64,000 bases of DNA, taken from CBDCNP01 sp965222425. Its GTDB lineage: Bacteria > Acidobacteriota > Vicinamibacteria > Marinacidobacterales > DATDRI01. The stretch spans positions 1,029,280-1,093,279 of the forward strand of contig CBDCTW010000022.1 in NCBI GenBank assembly GCA_965222425.1. The letters are read 5' to 3'. A program made the position numbers and the translations under genes. Every line of letters begins with the position of its first letter. The stretch's first letter is position 1. The notes under the pieces were generated by a model that made no database searches, was not told where the DNA came from, and saw nothing but the letters and a program-made list of their open reading frames with translations. Below, one piece after another: positions 17,746-26,784 of the stretch.

Positions 17746-18729
17746 CTAGCTTGCGGATCCGCCGTTCCCACTCCTCTTCGAAAGAAGCTTCTCCGAGAGC
17801 CAGGGGCCTTTTCCTTCTTCGCTCCAGGGACAGACCTCGATGCAGATCCCGCAACCGGCGGTCTCGGTAAAGTAGAAGATGCATTTGTCGAAATCCACGT
17901 ACCACTTCTCGCCGCCGCGCACCGGCTGTTTCTCTTGGTAGATGGCGTCCACCGGGCACTCGCGCACACACACGTTGCAACGGGTGCACAGATCATCGAC
18001 CCCGATATCCACCGGCTCGTCGGCCACGAGAGGTAGGTCGGTGACCACGGTCCCCAAGCGGAAGTTCGAACCATACTCCTTCGAGATCAAGGAGCCGTGC
18101 TTTCCGAGCTGCCCGAAGCCGGCATCGATGGATACCGGGATGTGCAGCAGATCGCCGCTATTGGGGTTGCCGTAGGCGCGTGCCGGCCAGCCCATGGCGC
18201 GGATCGCTTCCGATAACTGAGAGGTGATGCGCCCGACCTCCGAGTAAATCCGCATTACCTCCGTCGCGGAGACGACGCCCGGGACTGCTTTCATCTTGTC
18301 GCGGTCCATCACCACCCCGATCGCGATAGCGTTTTCGTAGGGGACCTCTTGGCCTTCGTAGACGTAGCCCGGTTTGATGCGCGTCACACCGACTAGGCCC
18401 GCCCCCAATGCCTTGGCGCGCTCCTTAATTTCGTGCGTCATCGCCGCTGGGTCATCGACCGCACGCTGCGTCTTCGCGGTCGGGCCGGCGGACTTTCTCA
18501 GGTGCCAGATGTTGCGCATGATGCGGATGACGACTTGCCAGGGATTGACGTAGGCGAAGAGGTTGTCGAGTCGATCCCAAGGCAGGACGTCGTCGCCGTC
18601 GTTGTGGAAGACGTGAGACGCCTGTCGCCATTCCGTCTCGCCCCGGCCGTTGATCTCATTGCCCGACCGAGGCTGATGGCGATACGCCAGCGTGGTATGG
18701 GAACTGACGTCGGTGGTCTTGAAGCTCAT
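17746..18729 (-). CDS. Reductive-dehalogenase/QueG-like 4Fe-4S protein
   Basis: 327 residues. The C-terminal part holds two [4Fe-4S] motifs: CTRCNVCVRECP and KCIFYFTETAGCGICIEVCPW. The region before them (HIPVSIDAGFGQLGKHGSLISKEYGSNFRLGTVVTDLPL) matches the block before the clusters in corrinoid reductive dehalogenases and epoxyqueuosine reductase. A cobamide-binding function is possible but not proven, and no Tat signal is seen. Its ATG overlaps the TGA of the 64-residue ORF. That ORF ends YIDEIDW, similar to the EIDW element found near the N-terminus of RdhA proteins, so the two may be one gene split by a frameshift. It is the last gene of the long minus-strand operon and is functionally out of place among the hydrolases. 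Confidence 0.75.
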   Translation of the reverse strand: MSFKTTDVSSHTTLAYRHQPRSGNEINGRGETEWRQASHVFHNDGDDVLPWDRLDNLFAYVNPWQVVIRIMRNIWHLRKSAGPTAKTQRAVDDPAAMTHEIKERAKALGAGLVGVTRIKPGYVYEGQEVPYENAIAIGVVMDRDKMKAVPGVVSATEVMRIYSEVGRITSQLSEAIRAMGWPARAYGNPNSGDLLHIPVSIDAGFGQLGKHGSLISKEYGSNFRLGTVVTDLPLVADEPVDIGVDDLCTRCNVCVRECPVDAIYQEKQPVRGGEKWYVDFDKCIFYFTETAGCGICIEVCPWSEEGKGPWLSEKLLSKRSGNGGSAS

Positions 18730-18920
18730 ATCCAGTCGATCTCGTCGATGTAGATTTTCTGTTTCGAGCGCTGTTTGTCGTAGAACTCCTTGCGAATCCT
18801 CCGGCCGTGGATGAAGTATCCATAGCCGGTCGCAAAGATGCGGTACAGGAGCCTTAGATTATCGCCGAACGTGCGAGGAGGCTCTTGTCCCTTGGGATGT
18901 TTGGGGCTAACCGTCCGCAT
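18726..18920 (-). CDS. Small protein coupled to the 4Fe-4S protein
   Basis: 64 residues, basic, with one amphipathic aromatic stretch (LLYRIFATGYGYFIHGRR) and no signal or clear transmembrane helix. Its stop overlaps the next start (ATGA). It is either a genuine small partner protein or the N-terminal part of a reductive-dehalogenase-like protein displaced by a frameshift (see the neighbour). The RBS is weak, and it begins 17 nt after the amidohydrolase stop. Confidence 0.5.
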   Translation of the reverse strand: MRTVSPKHPKGQEPPRTFGDNLRLLYRIFATGYGYFIHGRRIRKEFYDKQRSKQKIYIDEIDWI

Positions 18921-18937
18921 AGTCTTCGAATCTCACC

Positions 18938-20344
18938 CTAATGGTCCGTCGCACTACCACTCAGCTTGTCTCGCACGACGCGCCCATCGGCAATCACCAT
19001 GCGCATCTGCCGCACGTTCTGAATGTCGCGCAATGGGTTGGCGGCTACCACCAGCACGTCGGCGAGCTTACCCTTTTCCAACGTCCCGAGCTTGTCCTCC
19101 ATACCCAGTATGTCCGCTCCTACGCTGGTCGCACTAGCGAGAATCTCGGCATCGGTGAGCCCCGCCTTCTTCAGAAGATCGAGCTCCACAAAATAGTCAT
19201 CCGGATAGCGGGTGTCGTTCTCGAAGGGAATATCCGAGCCCACGCCGATCTTGATCCCGGCCTCGCGCGCCTTCGTCACCGGCGACAAGATGTTCTCGTT
19301 GGTGACCGGATAGCGGCGCGACATCGTGTAGTAAAAGCCGCTGGGCGGTATCCCCGCGGACGGGTAGCCGTAGTTGATGACATTGTAGAAAGCGGTGATG
19401 GTCGGGACGAAAGCGGTCCCATACTTGGCCATTGCCGCAACGTCATCATCGTCCATGTCGAGAGGATGTTCGAGCGAGTCGAGCCCGGCCTCGGCTCCCC
19501 AGATGATGTAGTCACCGAAGGCGTCGGCCGCAACGCGAATTCCATGCATGTGGGCCTCGTCGATCGCCGCCGTCACTTCCTCGCGCGAATAGGGGGCCAT
19601 GATCTTGATCCAATCCGCGTGATTACGGATTTGCTCACGCACCGCGAGCCGCCAGTCATCGGCCCCCGTCGCGATGCGACGGTTGGATTTCGGGCCAGGG
19701 CTCTTCGGCTTTCCGGTCGCGGTAGAAGTCGTCTCGTCGCCGTGTCCGCCTCGGATAGATATGCTCCTGCCGCTCCAGAAGACACGCGGTCCATCCACCA
19801 TGCGACGTTCAACGGCTTCCTTGAGCTTCAAGGCGACGTCGTTGTTGGTTCCCACGTCGCGCACCGCGGTGATGCCGCCGTCCAAGAACTGACCGAGCTT
19901 AACCACGCCCCGAATCGCCCTGGCGGCATCGGAATCCGCGTATCGAGAAAAGTCTTCGCCCCATTGTTGGTTGAAGTGCATGTGCAGATCGACGAGACCG
20001 GGCATGATGTAAAGACCGGTGACGTCTACCGTGCGAGCCACGTTGCTCGGGATCGACACCTGACCCGCCGGACCCACATCGAGAATCCGATCGCCCTTGA
20101 TCACCAGCACCGCGTTCGCGATCGGATCGGCACCGGTTCCGTCGATGAGCGTTCCACCTCGCACCACGAGAATAGAGTCGGCGGATCGATCCCGCGGCGG
20201 AATGGGAACTCGCCTGGGATCGTCGGTCGTTTCGAGCCCTTCGAGGCTCTGGGTGCCGTACTGCGCTTCGGCAACGGCGGAAAAAGTTAGGACTGCCGCA
20301 AAGAAGACGGCTAGACACCGAATTGTGAATGTCTCTTGCTTCAT
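18938..20344 (-). CDS. Exported amidohydrolase, QSLEGL subfamily, paralogue A
   Basis: A 468-residue periplasmic metal-dependent hydrolase (imidazolonepropionase/prolidase-like). A signal peptide (~1-27) is followed by the subfamily marker QSLEGLETTDDPRRVPIPP, then the barrel. Ligands: HxH in DLHMHF, the bridging Lys in DWIKIMAP, His in SLEHPL, and the final Asp in GVGSDIPF. The position usually held by the fourth ligand His reads Asp (AADAFGD), as in the paralogues. A C-terminal LGTLEKGKLADVLVV segment closes the composite domain. GGAG precedes ATG 20344. It lies 12 nt after the M23 lipoprotein, in the same operon. Related exported enzymes cleave Xaa-Pro or Xaa-Arg/Lys dipeptides; the exact substrate is unknown. 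Confidence 0.9.
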   Translation of the reverse strand: MKQETFTIRCLAVFFAAVLTFSAVAEAQYGTQSLEGLETTDDPRRVPIPPRDRSADSILVVRGGTLIDGTGADPIANAVLVIKGDRILDVGPAGQVSIPSNVARTVDVTGLYIMPGLVDLHMHFNQQWGEDFSRYADSDAARAIRGVVKLGQFLDGGITAVRDVGTNNDVALKLKEAVERRMVDGPRVFWSGRSISIRGGHGDETTSTATGKPKSPGPKSNRRIATGADDWRLAVREQIRNHADWIKIMAPYSREEVTAAIDEAHMHGIRVAADAFGDYIIWGAEAGLDSLEHPLDMDDDDVAAMAKYGTAFVPTITAFYNVINYGYPSAGIPPSGFYYTMSRRYPVTNENILSPVTKAREAGIKIGVGSDIPFENDTRYPDDYFVELDLLKKAGLTDAEILASATSVGADILGMEDKLGTLEKGKLADVLVVAANPLRDIQNVRQMRMVIADGRVVRDKLSGSATDH

Positions 20345-20356
20345 CTCTAGAGCTCC

Positions 20357-21556
20357 TTACTTCATGGGGCGGACCAGCCACCCGGTCATGGGATTGCCCA
20401 GCTCGAACGCCATCGGGTCTCCCGCCATGCGGATTTTTTCGAAGCCAGAGAAGAGCGCAGGCATGCCTTTGGCCTCGAGCCAGCTCTCTCCGTCCATCAG
20501 GTTGAAGTGGATGTGGGGGTACTGGGCGAGCCCCGAGTTGCCGACGCGGCCAAGGAGCTGGCCGGCCTTCACTTCATCTCCCACCTTGATCGGCACCGTT
20601 CCGCGCTGCATGTGGCAAGTAAGAGAGTACTCGCCGTTGCCGTGGTCCAGAACGACGAGGTTGCCCGAGAAGACGTCTCCGTCGTTCTCCAGCACCTCAC
20701 GCGGCGGGGTCTCACCGACCCCGAAGTCCTCGATGTCGTTCCGAACATGCACCGCGACCCCGTCGCCCGCGGCGTAGACCGGCTCGTCGTAGCACCAGTA
20801 GTCCGCCGGGGTCTTGCCATCGGTCTTGTACGGCAGTCCGTTGGGACCGAGCTTGGTGATGTCCCAGCCGTACATCGTCAAGGAATTGATCCCGGTACGT
20901 CGATGGCCGGTGATCAGATCGTTCCCCGCACTGATCGACCAAGCACCTTCGAACGGAAGGCGGAGCTTCACTTTCTGACGGTAGTTGACGATGGGCACGG
21001 TATGTCGCGCGATACCCTCACGACCACTCTCTGACTTCAGCCAGAAAGTCATTTGAACGCTATCGACCTCCGCGTGCCAAGGACGGCCGATCGGAATGCG
21101 CACCCACGAAACGGGCTCCCCTGGAAGCAGTTCTGGCCCGGTGGGCCGCTCGAGGGACGCCATGCGGTGTTCCTGAAACTCGATGTTGTCCATGAAGTAC
21201 TTGGTGGTGTCGTCGAACTCGCCCTCGATCCATTCCGTCCGCTCCATGTAGGAACGCGGGAACGTCTCTTCCCAGACGGACTCGCCACCACGTTGGAACT
21301 CGGCGTTCACGCGTTCTACCCGAAGCGGCTCCGACTCGTTCGACTGAAGCACGAGATGAAACAACCAGGTCAGGTTTTGGGTGTGAGCGTGGGCGCCCCT
21401 GGGATTGTCCGCCGGGGCGTAGTACGCGCCCTGAGTCGCCGCGTACACGACTTTGGGCACCTGATGAATACTGACGTCGAAGGTCGCCGGCCCGGGGCTC
21501 GAGCAAGCCACCAAAGCCAACCCCACAACCAGAACGAACAAACTCAGAGCCCGCAT
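20357..21556 (-). CDS. M23-type metallopeptidase lipoprotein #1
   Basis: 399 residues. The signal with lipobox LALVACSS anchors it in a membrane. An N-terminal ~200-residue beta-rich domain precedes a LytM/M23 domain (~215-370). Zinc-site candidates are His in GNDLITGHRR, Asp in YGWD, His in SLTCHM and the HIH pair in YPHIHFN. The HxxxD motif is stretched, with about 14 residues between the His and Asp. A C-terminal GNPMTGWLVRPMK tail is shared with the paralogue at 53228-54445 and the fragment at 35952-36266. It may cut peptidoglycan or other glycine-rich peptides. GGAGG precedes ATG 21556. Confidence 0.85.
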   Translation of the reverse strand: MRALSLFVLVVGLALVACSSPGPATFDVSIHQVPKVVYAATQGAYYAPADNPRGAHAHTQNLTWLFHLVLQSNESEPLRVERVNAEFQRGGESVWEETFPRSYMERTEWIEGEFDDTTKYFMDNIEFQEHRMASLERPTGPELLPGEPVSWVRIPIGRPWHAEVDSVQMTFWLKSESGREGIARHTVPIVNYRQKVKLRLPFEGAWSISAGNDLITGHRRTGINSLTMYGWDITKLGPNGLPYKTDGKTPADYWCYDEPVYAAGDGVAVHVRNDIEDFGVGETPPREVLENDGDVFSGNLVVLDHGNGEYSLTCHMQRGTVPIKVGDEVKAGQLLGRVGNSGLAQYPHIHFNLMDGESWLEAKGMPALFSGFEKIRMAGDPMAFELGNPMTGWLVRPMK

Positions 21557-21594
21557 AGTTCCTCCACTAATCGTTGGTCCATCACCCTCACCCT

Positions 21595-21620
21595 ACCCTC
21601 TCCCCAAAAGGGGAGAGGGT
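21595..21620. repeat. Perfect 11-bp hairpin (ACCCTCTCCCC), REP-like
   Basis: ACCCTCTCCCC (21595-21605) pairs with GGGGAGAGGGT (21610-21620) around AAAA, in the 80-bp gap between two genes of the operon and preceded by CACCCTCACCCT. Such C-rich hairpins are common intergenic repeats in many bacteria. No T-tract follows on either strand, so it more likely protects mRNA or attenuates than terminates. Confidence 0.6.
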
Positions 21621-21637
21621 ATAGAGGAGGAAGGGCA

Positions 21638-23125
21638 CTATTTAAAGCGAACCCCACCTTTGATGACGACGGCGACTCGCTTCATCGCCTCCATGTCGTC
21701 GAGCGGGTTTCCCGCCACGACGATGACGTCCGCCCACTTCCCGGCTTCGATGGTGCCAAGCTTGTCCGATAGCCCCAAGATCTCGGCACCGTTCTTGGTC
21801 GAAGCCTCGATGACCTGCATCGGGCTCATCCCCATCTCCACCATGTAGCGCATCTCGTTGGCGTTCGGGTCCTCTTGCTGGAGGTTCATGAACGCTAGGG
21901 TGTCCGTTCCCATAGAGAACTTGGCGCCCGCGCGGATGAACCGGCGCATATTTTCTCTCGATGTTTCGCGGCGCGTCTGACGCTCGGTGTAAGACATCCC
22001 CAACCTGCCCTCACCGTGGATGACGAGCTCCTTCTCTTCAGGGTGCCACCGGTTGTAAACCATCTTGTCCCGGTAACGCATGAGGGTCCGGTAGTCCTTC
22101 GGCTGCATCGACATAATGTAGCTGGTCTCGTCGAAACGGTGCGGATCCGCGGCGTGATTGGCCCGCGCGATCATCTGCTCGAGGAGGGTGTCGACGACGA
22201 TTCCCTTCTCGACGTAGCCATCGATGATCTCCTCTTCGATGAGCTCTCCGCCATAGAAGGGATGCTCGAGAGTGTCGAAATCGAACGCCAACATTCTCCT
22301 CAAACCGTCGTTATGGCCTCCGCAATGGACGTCGACGAACTTCCCGTTCTTGCGGGCCTTGTCGATGATGAACCGGACGTCCTCATCCGAGAAATCGTTC
22401 TTGCCGTCGTACCTCGAGCCCGACATGATGAACTTCCAGTAGGTGAATTCGGGTCCGAGAAGCCGATCGGTATCTTTGTCCGGATCGTCCACGACGACAA
22501 AGGCAAATTCGTTTCTCATCCACTCCTTGGTGTCGGGCGGAGAGTCCCCGTAGCGCGCGTCGAAGCTCTGCCGGCTCCAAAGCAACGCCCCTCCCAGGAA
22601 GATGCGAGGCCCGGGAATCTCCCCCTTGTCAATGGCGTTCTTTACGGGGATCAGGCGCTTCGCGGGCCCACTCGTATTCCGCATGCTGGTCACACCCTGC
22701 ATGAGGTAGACGAACGACCGTCTCGGCATCCTCGACCAGCTTTCTTCCCACTGGGCCTTGAGCTTCTCCATGGGGAGGTTCCCCCTCGGGGAGTGATAGA
22801 GCGGGTTGAGCTGAATGTGTTGATTAGAGTTGATGAGCCCCGGCATGATGGTCATGCCGCTGGCATCGATCACCTGGGCACCACCGGGGATCGTTACGTC
22901 TTCCATGGGGCCCACCCAAGTGATGTCCTCCCCCTCGATCACGACCGCGTGATCGAGCTTGGGGGGAGCACCCGTCGCATCGATGAGGGTGCCACCCTGT
23001 ATAACGATCGGCCGCTCCGGCCGGAACGGAGGCTCTTGCGGTCCCCAGATCCTCGGGGCCTGAGTCGCCCACAACGCGGGTACCAGAACCAGAAATCCAA
23101 TTCCTAAACCAAGTAGTTTTTTCAC
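21638..23125 (-). CDS. Exported amidohydrolase with altered HxH motif
   Basis: 495 residues. A signal peptide (~1-20), then VIQGGTLIDATG and a TIM barrel. The first metal motif, usually DxHxH, reads NSNQH, losing the first His. Other ligands look present: Lys in YWKFIMSG, His in VDVHCGGHNDG, His in LEHPF, Asp in SMGTDTLAF. The C-terminal segment LGTIEAGKWADVIVVAGNPL is typical. GTG start at 23125, after GAGGAGG. It is likely to bind fewer or different metals than its neighbours. It is in the operon between the Tat-exported amidohydrolase and the M23 lipoprotein. Confidence 0.85.
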   Translation of the reverse strand: MKKLLGLGIGFLVLVPALWATQAPRIWGPQEPPFRPERPIVIQGGTLIDATGAPPKLDHAVVIEGEDITWVGPMEDVTIPGGAQVIDASGMTIMPGLINSNQHIQLNPLYHSPRGNLPMEKLKAQWEESWSRMPRRSFVYLMQGVTSMRNTSGPAKRLIPVKNAIDKGEIPGPRIFLGGALLWSRQSFDARYGDSPPDTKEWMRNEFAFVVVDDPDKDTDRLLGPEFTYWKFIMSGSRYDGKNDFSDEDVRFIIDKARKNGKFVDVHCGGHNDGLRRMLAFDFDTLEHPFYGGELIEEEIIDGYVEKGIVVDTLLEQMIARANHAADPHRFDETSYIMSMQPKDYRTLMRYRDKMVYNRWHPEEKELVIHGEGRLGMSYTERQTRRETSRENMRRFIRAGAKFSMGTDTLAFMNLQQEDPNANEMRYMVEMGMSPMQVIEASTKNGAEILGLSDKLGTIEAGKWADVIVVAGNPLDDMEAMKRVAVVIKGGVRFK

Positions 23126-23146
23126 TTTCTTTCCTCCTCTCGCCCG

Positions 23147-24493
23147 TTACGTGTTGATCTTATAAATCCGCTTCGCGTTCTCACTCATTACATTGCGGGC
23201 GATCTTTTCGCAGTCCTTGTCCGTCCAACCGTAGTGATAGCGATAATCGCTCAGAACCTTGGCCAGCACGCGACGGAAGTTGTCCGCGCAGTAGCCGATC
23301 TCTTCGGGGATGTTGTTGGAGTCGCTCCCGTGCATGGTCTGCTCGGAGGGAGCGAGGCCGATGAACGCCCGTAGCACCTCCTCCAGGACTCCCGGGAACT
23401 TGGCGTAGAACGAGACATCGGTGTGGACGTTCGGAAACTGGCTGATGAAGGCCGCGACGTGGTGGTGCAAGGGGTAGCCGGTGTGGATCAAGACGAACTG
23501 CGTTTCGACCCGCTTGACCTCGTCATCCTGGAAGGACTTATAGAGACCGAGTGGGCTGTTCCAATCGAACCGGAGAGCCGGATGCAACCCCACCGCAGTG
23601 TGGATGATGACGCGCATGTCGAGCTCGCCCGCCTTGACGAATATGTGGCGGAGCAGATAGTCCTGATAGGAGTGAAGCGCACGGGTGAGCTCGGGATCGT
23701 CGTAGAGGGGGATCCCTCTGGGAGTGAGCGCCGATGGCTCGTTGGTCAGGACGGTCTTCAGATCTATGTTGGCTTGATCCCGCTCGACCTTCTCAACGGT
23801 TAGCGGTCGAAAGTAGGCCATCGAGGTTTTGAGACCGACGCAACCATTCGAGGCACAGGTTTCGAGGACTTGGTCGACGGCTTTAATGGCGTCCTCGACG
23901 GCCTCCGCCGAGTTCTTCTTGGCGAAGTCCGGGTGGATGAGATCGTTAAAGGAGTAGCTCCATACGAAGCGGCCGGCCGGTACATAAGTATCCGGTCGAA
24001 CCGGATCCGAGCTACGCGATTGAAGCAGTATGGAGCTCACGTTCTCGCGATCCAGGATCGAACGGACGTAGTCGGTGAAACCGCCTTCGATTCCCTTCTT
24101 CACCACCGAGTCGAATCCCGCGAGATTGGGCTCCACTCCGTACACCCGGGAGACGTAGTTGTAGTAGCCGGTCTGGCGAGGAAGGTTGTAGAGGTGTTCT
24201 TCGAAAACCCCGGAAAGCTTCTGCCGGAGCTCCTCCTTGTGTTCGTATTCGTAAGCGGGGAGCAACGCGTCGACGAACGAGCCGTTCCATTTAGCATAGT
24301 TTTGTTCGAGCGTGATCGGGTTCGGCGGATGGACATGAACGTCCACGATCTCCATTTCGGCGATATCGACGGAGCCTACCTTCAAATTGGGACGCTCCGC
24401 GGATTGAGCCGAAGCGGGCTTCGCTTCGAGCCCGGCAAGTACACCCGCCGAGCCGCCGAGTCCCAAAAGCTTGAGAAAATTTCGTCTCCACAT
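23147..24493 (-). CDS. Tat-exported amidohydrolase_2-type protein
   Basis: 448 residues. The N-terminus WRRNFLKLLGLGGSAG is a twin-arginine signal, so the protein is probably exported folded with its metal. The catalytic barrel starts with VDVHVHPP and has IIHTAVGLHPAL, VLIHTGYPLHHH and TMHGSDSNNIPEEIGY, matching the COG2159 (amidohydrolase_2) group, which includes decarboxylases and lactonases. This separates it from the imidazolonepropionase-like neighbours. AAGGAGA precedes ATG 24493. It lies 11 nt after S9 #2 in the operon. The substrate is unknown. Confidence 0.85.
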   Translation of the reverse strand: MWRRNFLKLLGLGGSAGVLAGLEAKPASAQSAERPNLKVGSVDIAEMEIVDVHVHPPNPITLEQNYAKWNGSFVDALLPAYEYEHKEELRQKLSGVFEEHLYNLPRQTGYYNYVSRVYGVEPNLAGFDSVVKKGIEGGFTDYVRSILDRENVSSILLQSRSSDPVRPDTYVPAGRFVWSYSFNDLIHPDFAKKNSAEAVEDAIKAVDQVLETCASNGCVGLKTSMAYFRPLTVEKVERDQANIDLKTVLTNEPSALTPRGIPLYDDPELTRALHSYQDYLLRHIFVKAGELDMRVIIHTAVGLHPALRFDWNSPLGLYKSFQDDEVKRVETQFVLIHTGYPLHHHVAAFISQFPNVHTDVSFYAKFPGVLEEVLRAFIGLAPSEQTMHGSDSNNIPEEIGYCADNFRRVLAKVLSDYRYHYGWTDKDCEKIARNVMSENAKRIYKINT

Positions 24494-24504
24494 GGGAAAT
24501 CTCC

Positions 24505-26784
24505 TTATTGAGTTCCTGGTTCTGACCGGGTTGGGCCCGAACCCAGGTGACGTATGAAGTGCTGATCGATCTTCCTGAGTACGTGAGTCGCGAGATAATC
24601 CTTGGCACGTGCGTTATGTACCGAGTTCGGAAGGGGAACGATCTCGAAATCCTTTCCCAACAGCATGAGTTTCTCCGCTAAATGCATCGAGTCCCGGAAC
24701 AAGCAGATGGTGTCTTGCATTCCGTGGATGATCATGAGCGGGTCCTGCAGGTTCTCCGCATACCGGAAGGCCGAGCCCTTGCGGTAGAGGTCAGGCCGCG
24801 CGTTGGGGTGAAAGAACAGATCCACTTCCCCGGTCGTGGCATGCCAAACGTTGGTGGCGGGGGCGCCGGCCACACTCGCCTGGTAGACACCCGGCTTCTT
24901 GAAGACCGACATCGCAGCGAGAAGGCCCCCGTAGCTCCATCCCCAAATGCCGACGCGATCGGGATCCACGTAGGGGAGCGTCTCCAAGTACTCGACGCCA
25001 CTGTGCAGATCTTCGATGTCGATCTCGCCTACGTTCTCGACAAACTGACTCCGGAACTCGCGGCCGTAGCCGACGCTTCCTCGAATATCGACGAGCAGAA
25101 CGAGATAACCACGCTCGAGCGCCAGGTACTGCTGGAACGTGTCGAACGAGGTAGACCATCGATCGCGAACGGTGTTCGAGTACACCGGTCCGAGAACCGC
25201 GGCGTGTCGCTTCGACCGATCGAGATTCGGCGGCTCGAGAAGTCGCCCATGGAGCATGGCGCCATCGGCGCGGCTCTTGAACGTCACGTAACGAGGCTCG
25301 ACCCACGAATACTTCGCGAATTCCTCGGGTGGGGAGTGAGTGACGCGCCGCTCCGAGCCGTCTCGACCTGCTAGGGCTGACACGATATAGAGCTCGGTGG
25401 GACTCACCGCGCTCGATCGAAGCGTGGCCACTCGCTTTCCGTCCGGTGAAACGAACGGTAGGTGTGAACCTGAAAGCGTCGTGACTTGCGTGACCGAGCC
25501 GCCAGCTTCAGACATTCGATAGACCGGTCGTTCGTACGGGCTCTTCTTGCTGGCGATGAAGAAAACCTCCCTCGTCTTGGACGACACAGTCAGACTCGCC
25601 CCCTCGGACGCGACCCCCGTCACGCTCCAATCACCGCTGGTAAGCTTCTTGGCCCGGCCCCCGGCGAGGGGCATCGAATACAGACGAAACCAACCGTCGA
25701 TATCCGAAATAAGGACGACCGCGTCCCCGTCCGAGCGCCAGACCGAAGTCCAAAGAGAAGACGCCGACGTCGTGTTGCCGCCCTTCGCCTTGTGGTCGTG
25801 CCGGAGCTCCCGTACCGAACCTTCCTCCGCATCGACGATATAGATCCACCGATCCTCGCCTTCCTCGGAGAACTGATCGACGAGCAGACGAGAGCCCTCA
25901 GGGGAAAAGCCGAAGCTCCCGAACCGTCGATCGGTTGGATCCGGAAGGTCGACCGTTCGGGTCCGACCGCTCGCAAGGGAGTAAATCACCATCGTGCGAA
26001 CGAGATCGTTCTCACCCGGGAGATCGCGGCGAAGGATCTCGATGTGAGTCTCCTCGCCGAGGTAGTCGGGGAAGAGCATCTTTCGCACGTTTCGTCGATC
26101 TTCGTAACGAAGGGCGATGTGGCGGCTATCGGGCGACCATCGATAGGCCATGAAGGCAGAGTCGGGGGCGTAGAAGGATGCTCCAGGGAGATGACCGAGC
26201 GGCGGCACTCCGACGTCGGTCGCCTTCACCAATTCTCGCGTCTTCTGATGCCACAGATAGAGGTCACCGCCCTGCAGAAACGACAGGAAACTTCCATCCG
26301 GGGAAAAGGCGAGCGCGTGGCGTCCACCGGCTTCGCGGGTGAGCCGTTTGACCTCACCCCCATCGGCGCCCACACGGAACAAATGCCCGTCATAGGCGAA
26401 GACGAGCGCCTGGCCATCCGGCGTCCAAACGGCTTCCGAGACACCCCGGCGCGATCGCTCTGCGAACTCTTGTTGTAGCGCCTCGAGAGAGCCCGGTTCC
26501 GGACCCGGGCCGCCGAGGGCATGCGACGTCTCGGCCATGTCGGTAATCCGTTGGAGCTCGCCCCCTGCCGCGGCGACGACCCAGGCGTCCCGAAAAGGCA
26601 TGGCTTCGTCGTTCCAGAGGAACGCGAGCTTAGAGCTATCGGGCGACCAAGCCGGCTTCGCAGGCGCCGTTCCGATCAGGCTGGGGAGGGCGGCTAGCCT
26701 TTGGACCGTGAGCTCCTGAGCCGCTGCAAGCGACGCGACGGAGAGCAGCGCGCCGACGGCGGCGAGATCTAGAACTTGTCTCAT
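24505..26784 (-). CDS. Exported S9 family peptidase #2
   Basis: 759 residues from ATG 26784 (GGAGGAA upstream). The frame is open upstream, but the signal peptide MRQVLDLAAVGALLSVASLAAAQ fixes the start. Propeller repeats occupy about 30-480 (WSPDSSKLAFLWND, WTPDGQALVFAYDG, FSPDGSFLSFLQ). In the hydrolase domain the triad is Ser in GWSYGG, Asp in IIHGMQDTI and His in NSVHNA. Its ATG overlaps the TGA of the preceding amidohydrolase by 4 nt, so both are made together. Expected role: exo- or endo-cleavage of oligopeptides, often after proline. Confidence 0.93.
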   Translation of the reverse strand: MRQVLDLAAVGALLSVASLAAAQELTVQRLAALPSLIGTAPAKPAWSPDSSKLAFLWNDEAMPFRDAWVVAAAGGELQRITDMAETSHALGGPGPEPGSLEALQQEFAERSRRGVSEAVWTPDGQALVFAYDGHLFRVGADGGEVKRLTREAGGRHALAFSPDGSFLSFLQGGDLYLWHQKTRELVKATDVGVPPLGHLPGASFYAPDSAFMAYRWSPDSRHIALRYEDRRNVRKMLFPDYLGEETHIEILRRDLPGENDLVRTMVIYSLASGRTRTVDLPDPTDRRFGSFGFSPEGSRLLVDQFSEEGEDRWIYIVDAEEGSVRELRHDHKAKGGNTTSASSLWTSVWRSDGDAVVLISDIDGWFRLYSMPLAGGRAKKLTSGDWSVTGVASEGASLTVSSKTREVFFIASKKSPYERPVYRMSEAGGSVTQVTTLSGSHLPFVSPDGKRVATLRSSAVSPTELYIVSALAGRDGSERRVTHSPPEEFAKYSWVEPRYVTFKSRADGAMLHGRLLEPPNLDRSKRHAAVLGPVYSNTVRDRWSTSFDTFQQYLALERGYLVLLVDIRGSVGYGREFRSQFVENVGEIDIEDLHSGVEYLETLPYVDPDRVGIWGWSYGGLLAAMSVFKKPGVYQASVAGAPATNVWHATTGEVDLFFHPNARPDLYRKGSAFRYAENLQDPLMIIHGMQDTICLFRDSMHLAEKLMLLGKDFEIVPLPNSVHNARAKDYLATHVLRKIDQHFIRHLGSGPTRSEPGTQ

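Noticed and set aside
18941..20290. 449-codon open frame on the plus strand opposite amidohydrolase A, and similar long antisense frames elsewhere
   Set aside because: They mirror GC-rich coding genes, have no signal peptide, RBS or recognisable domain, and the opposite strand carries clear enzyme motifs.
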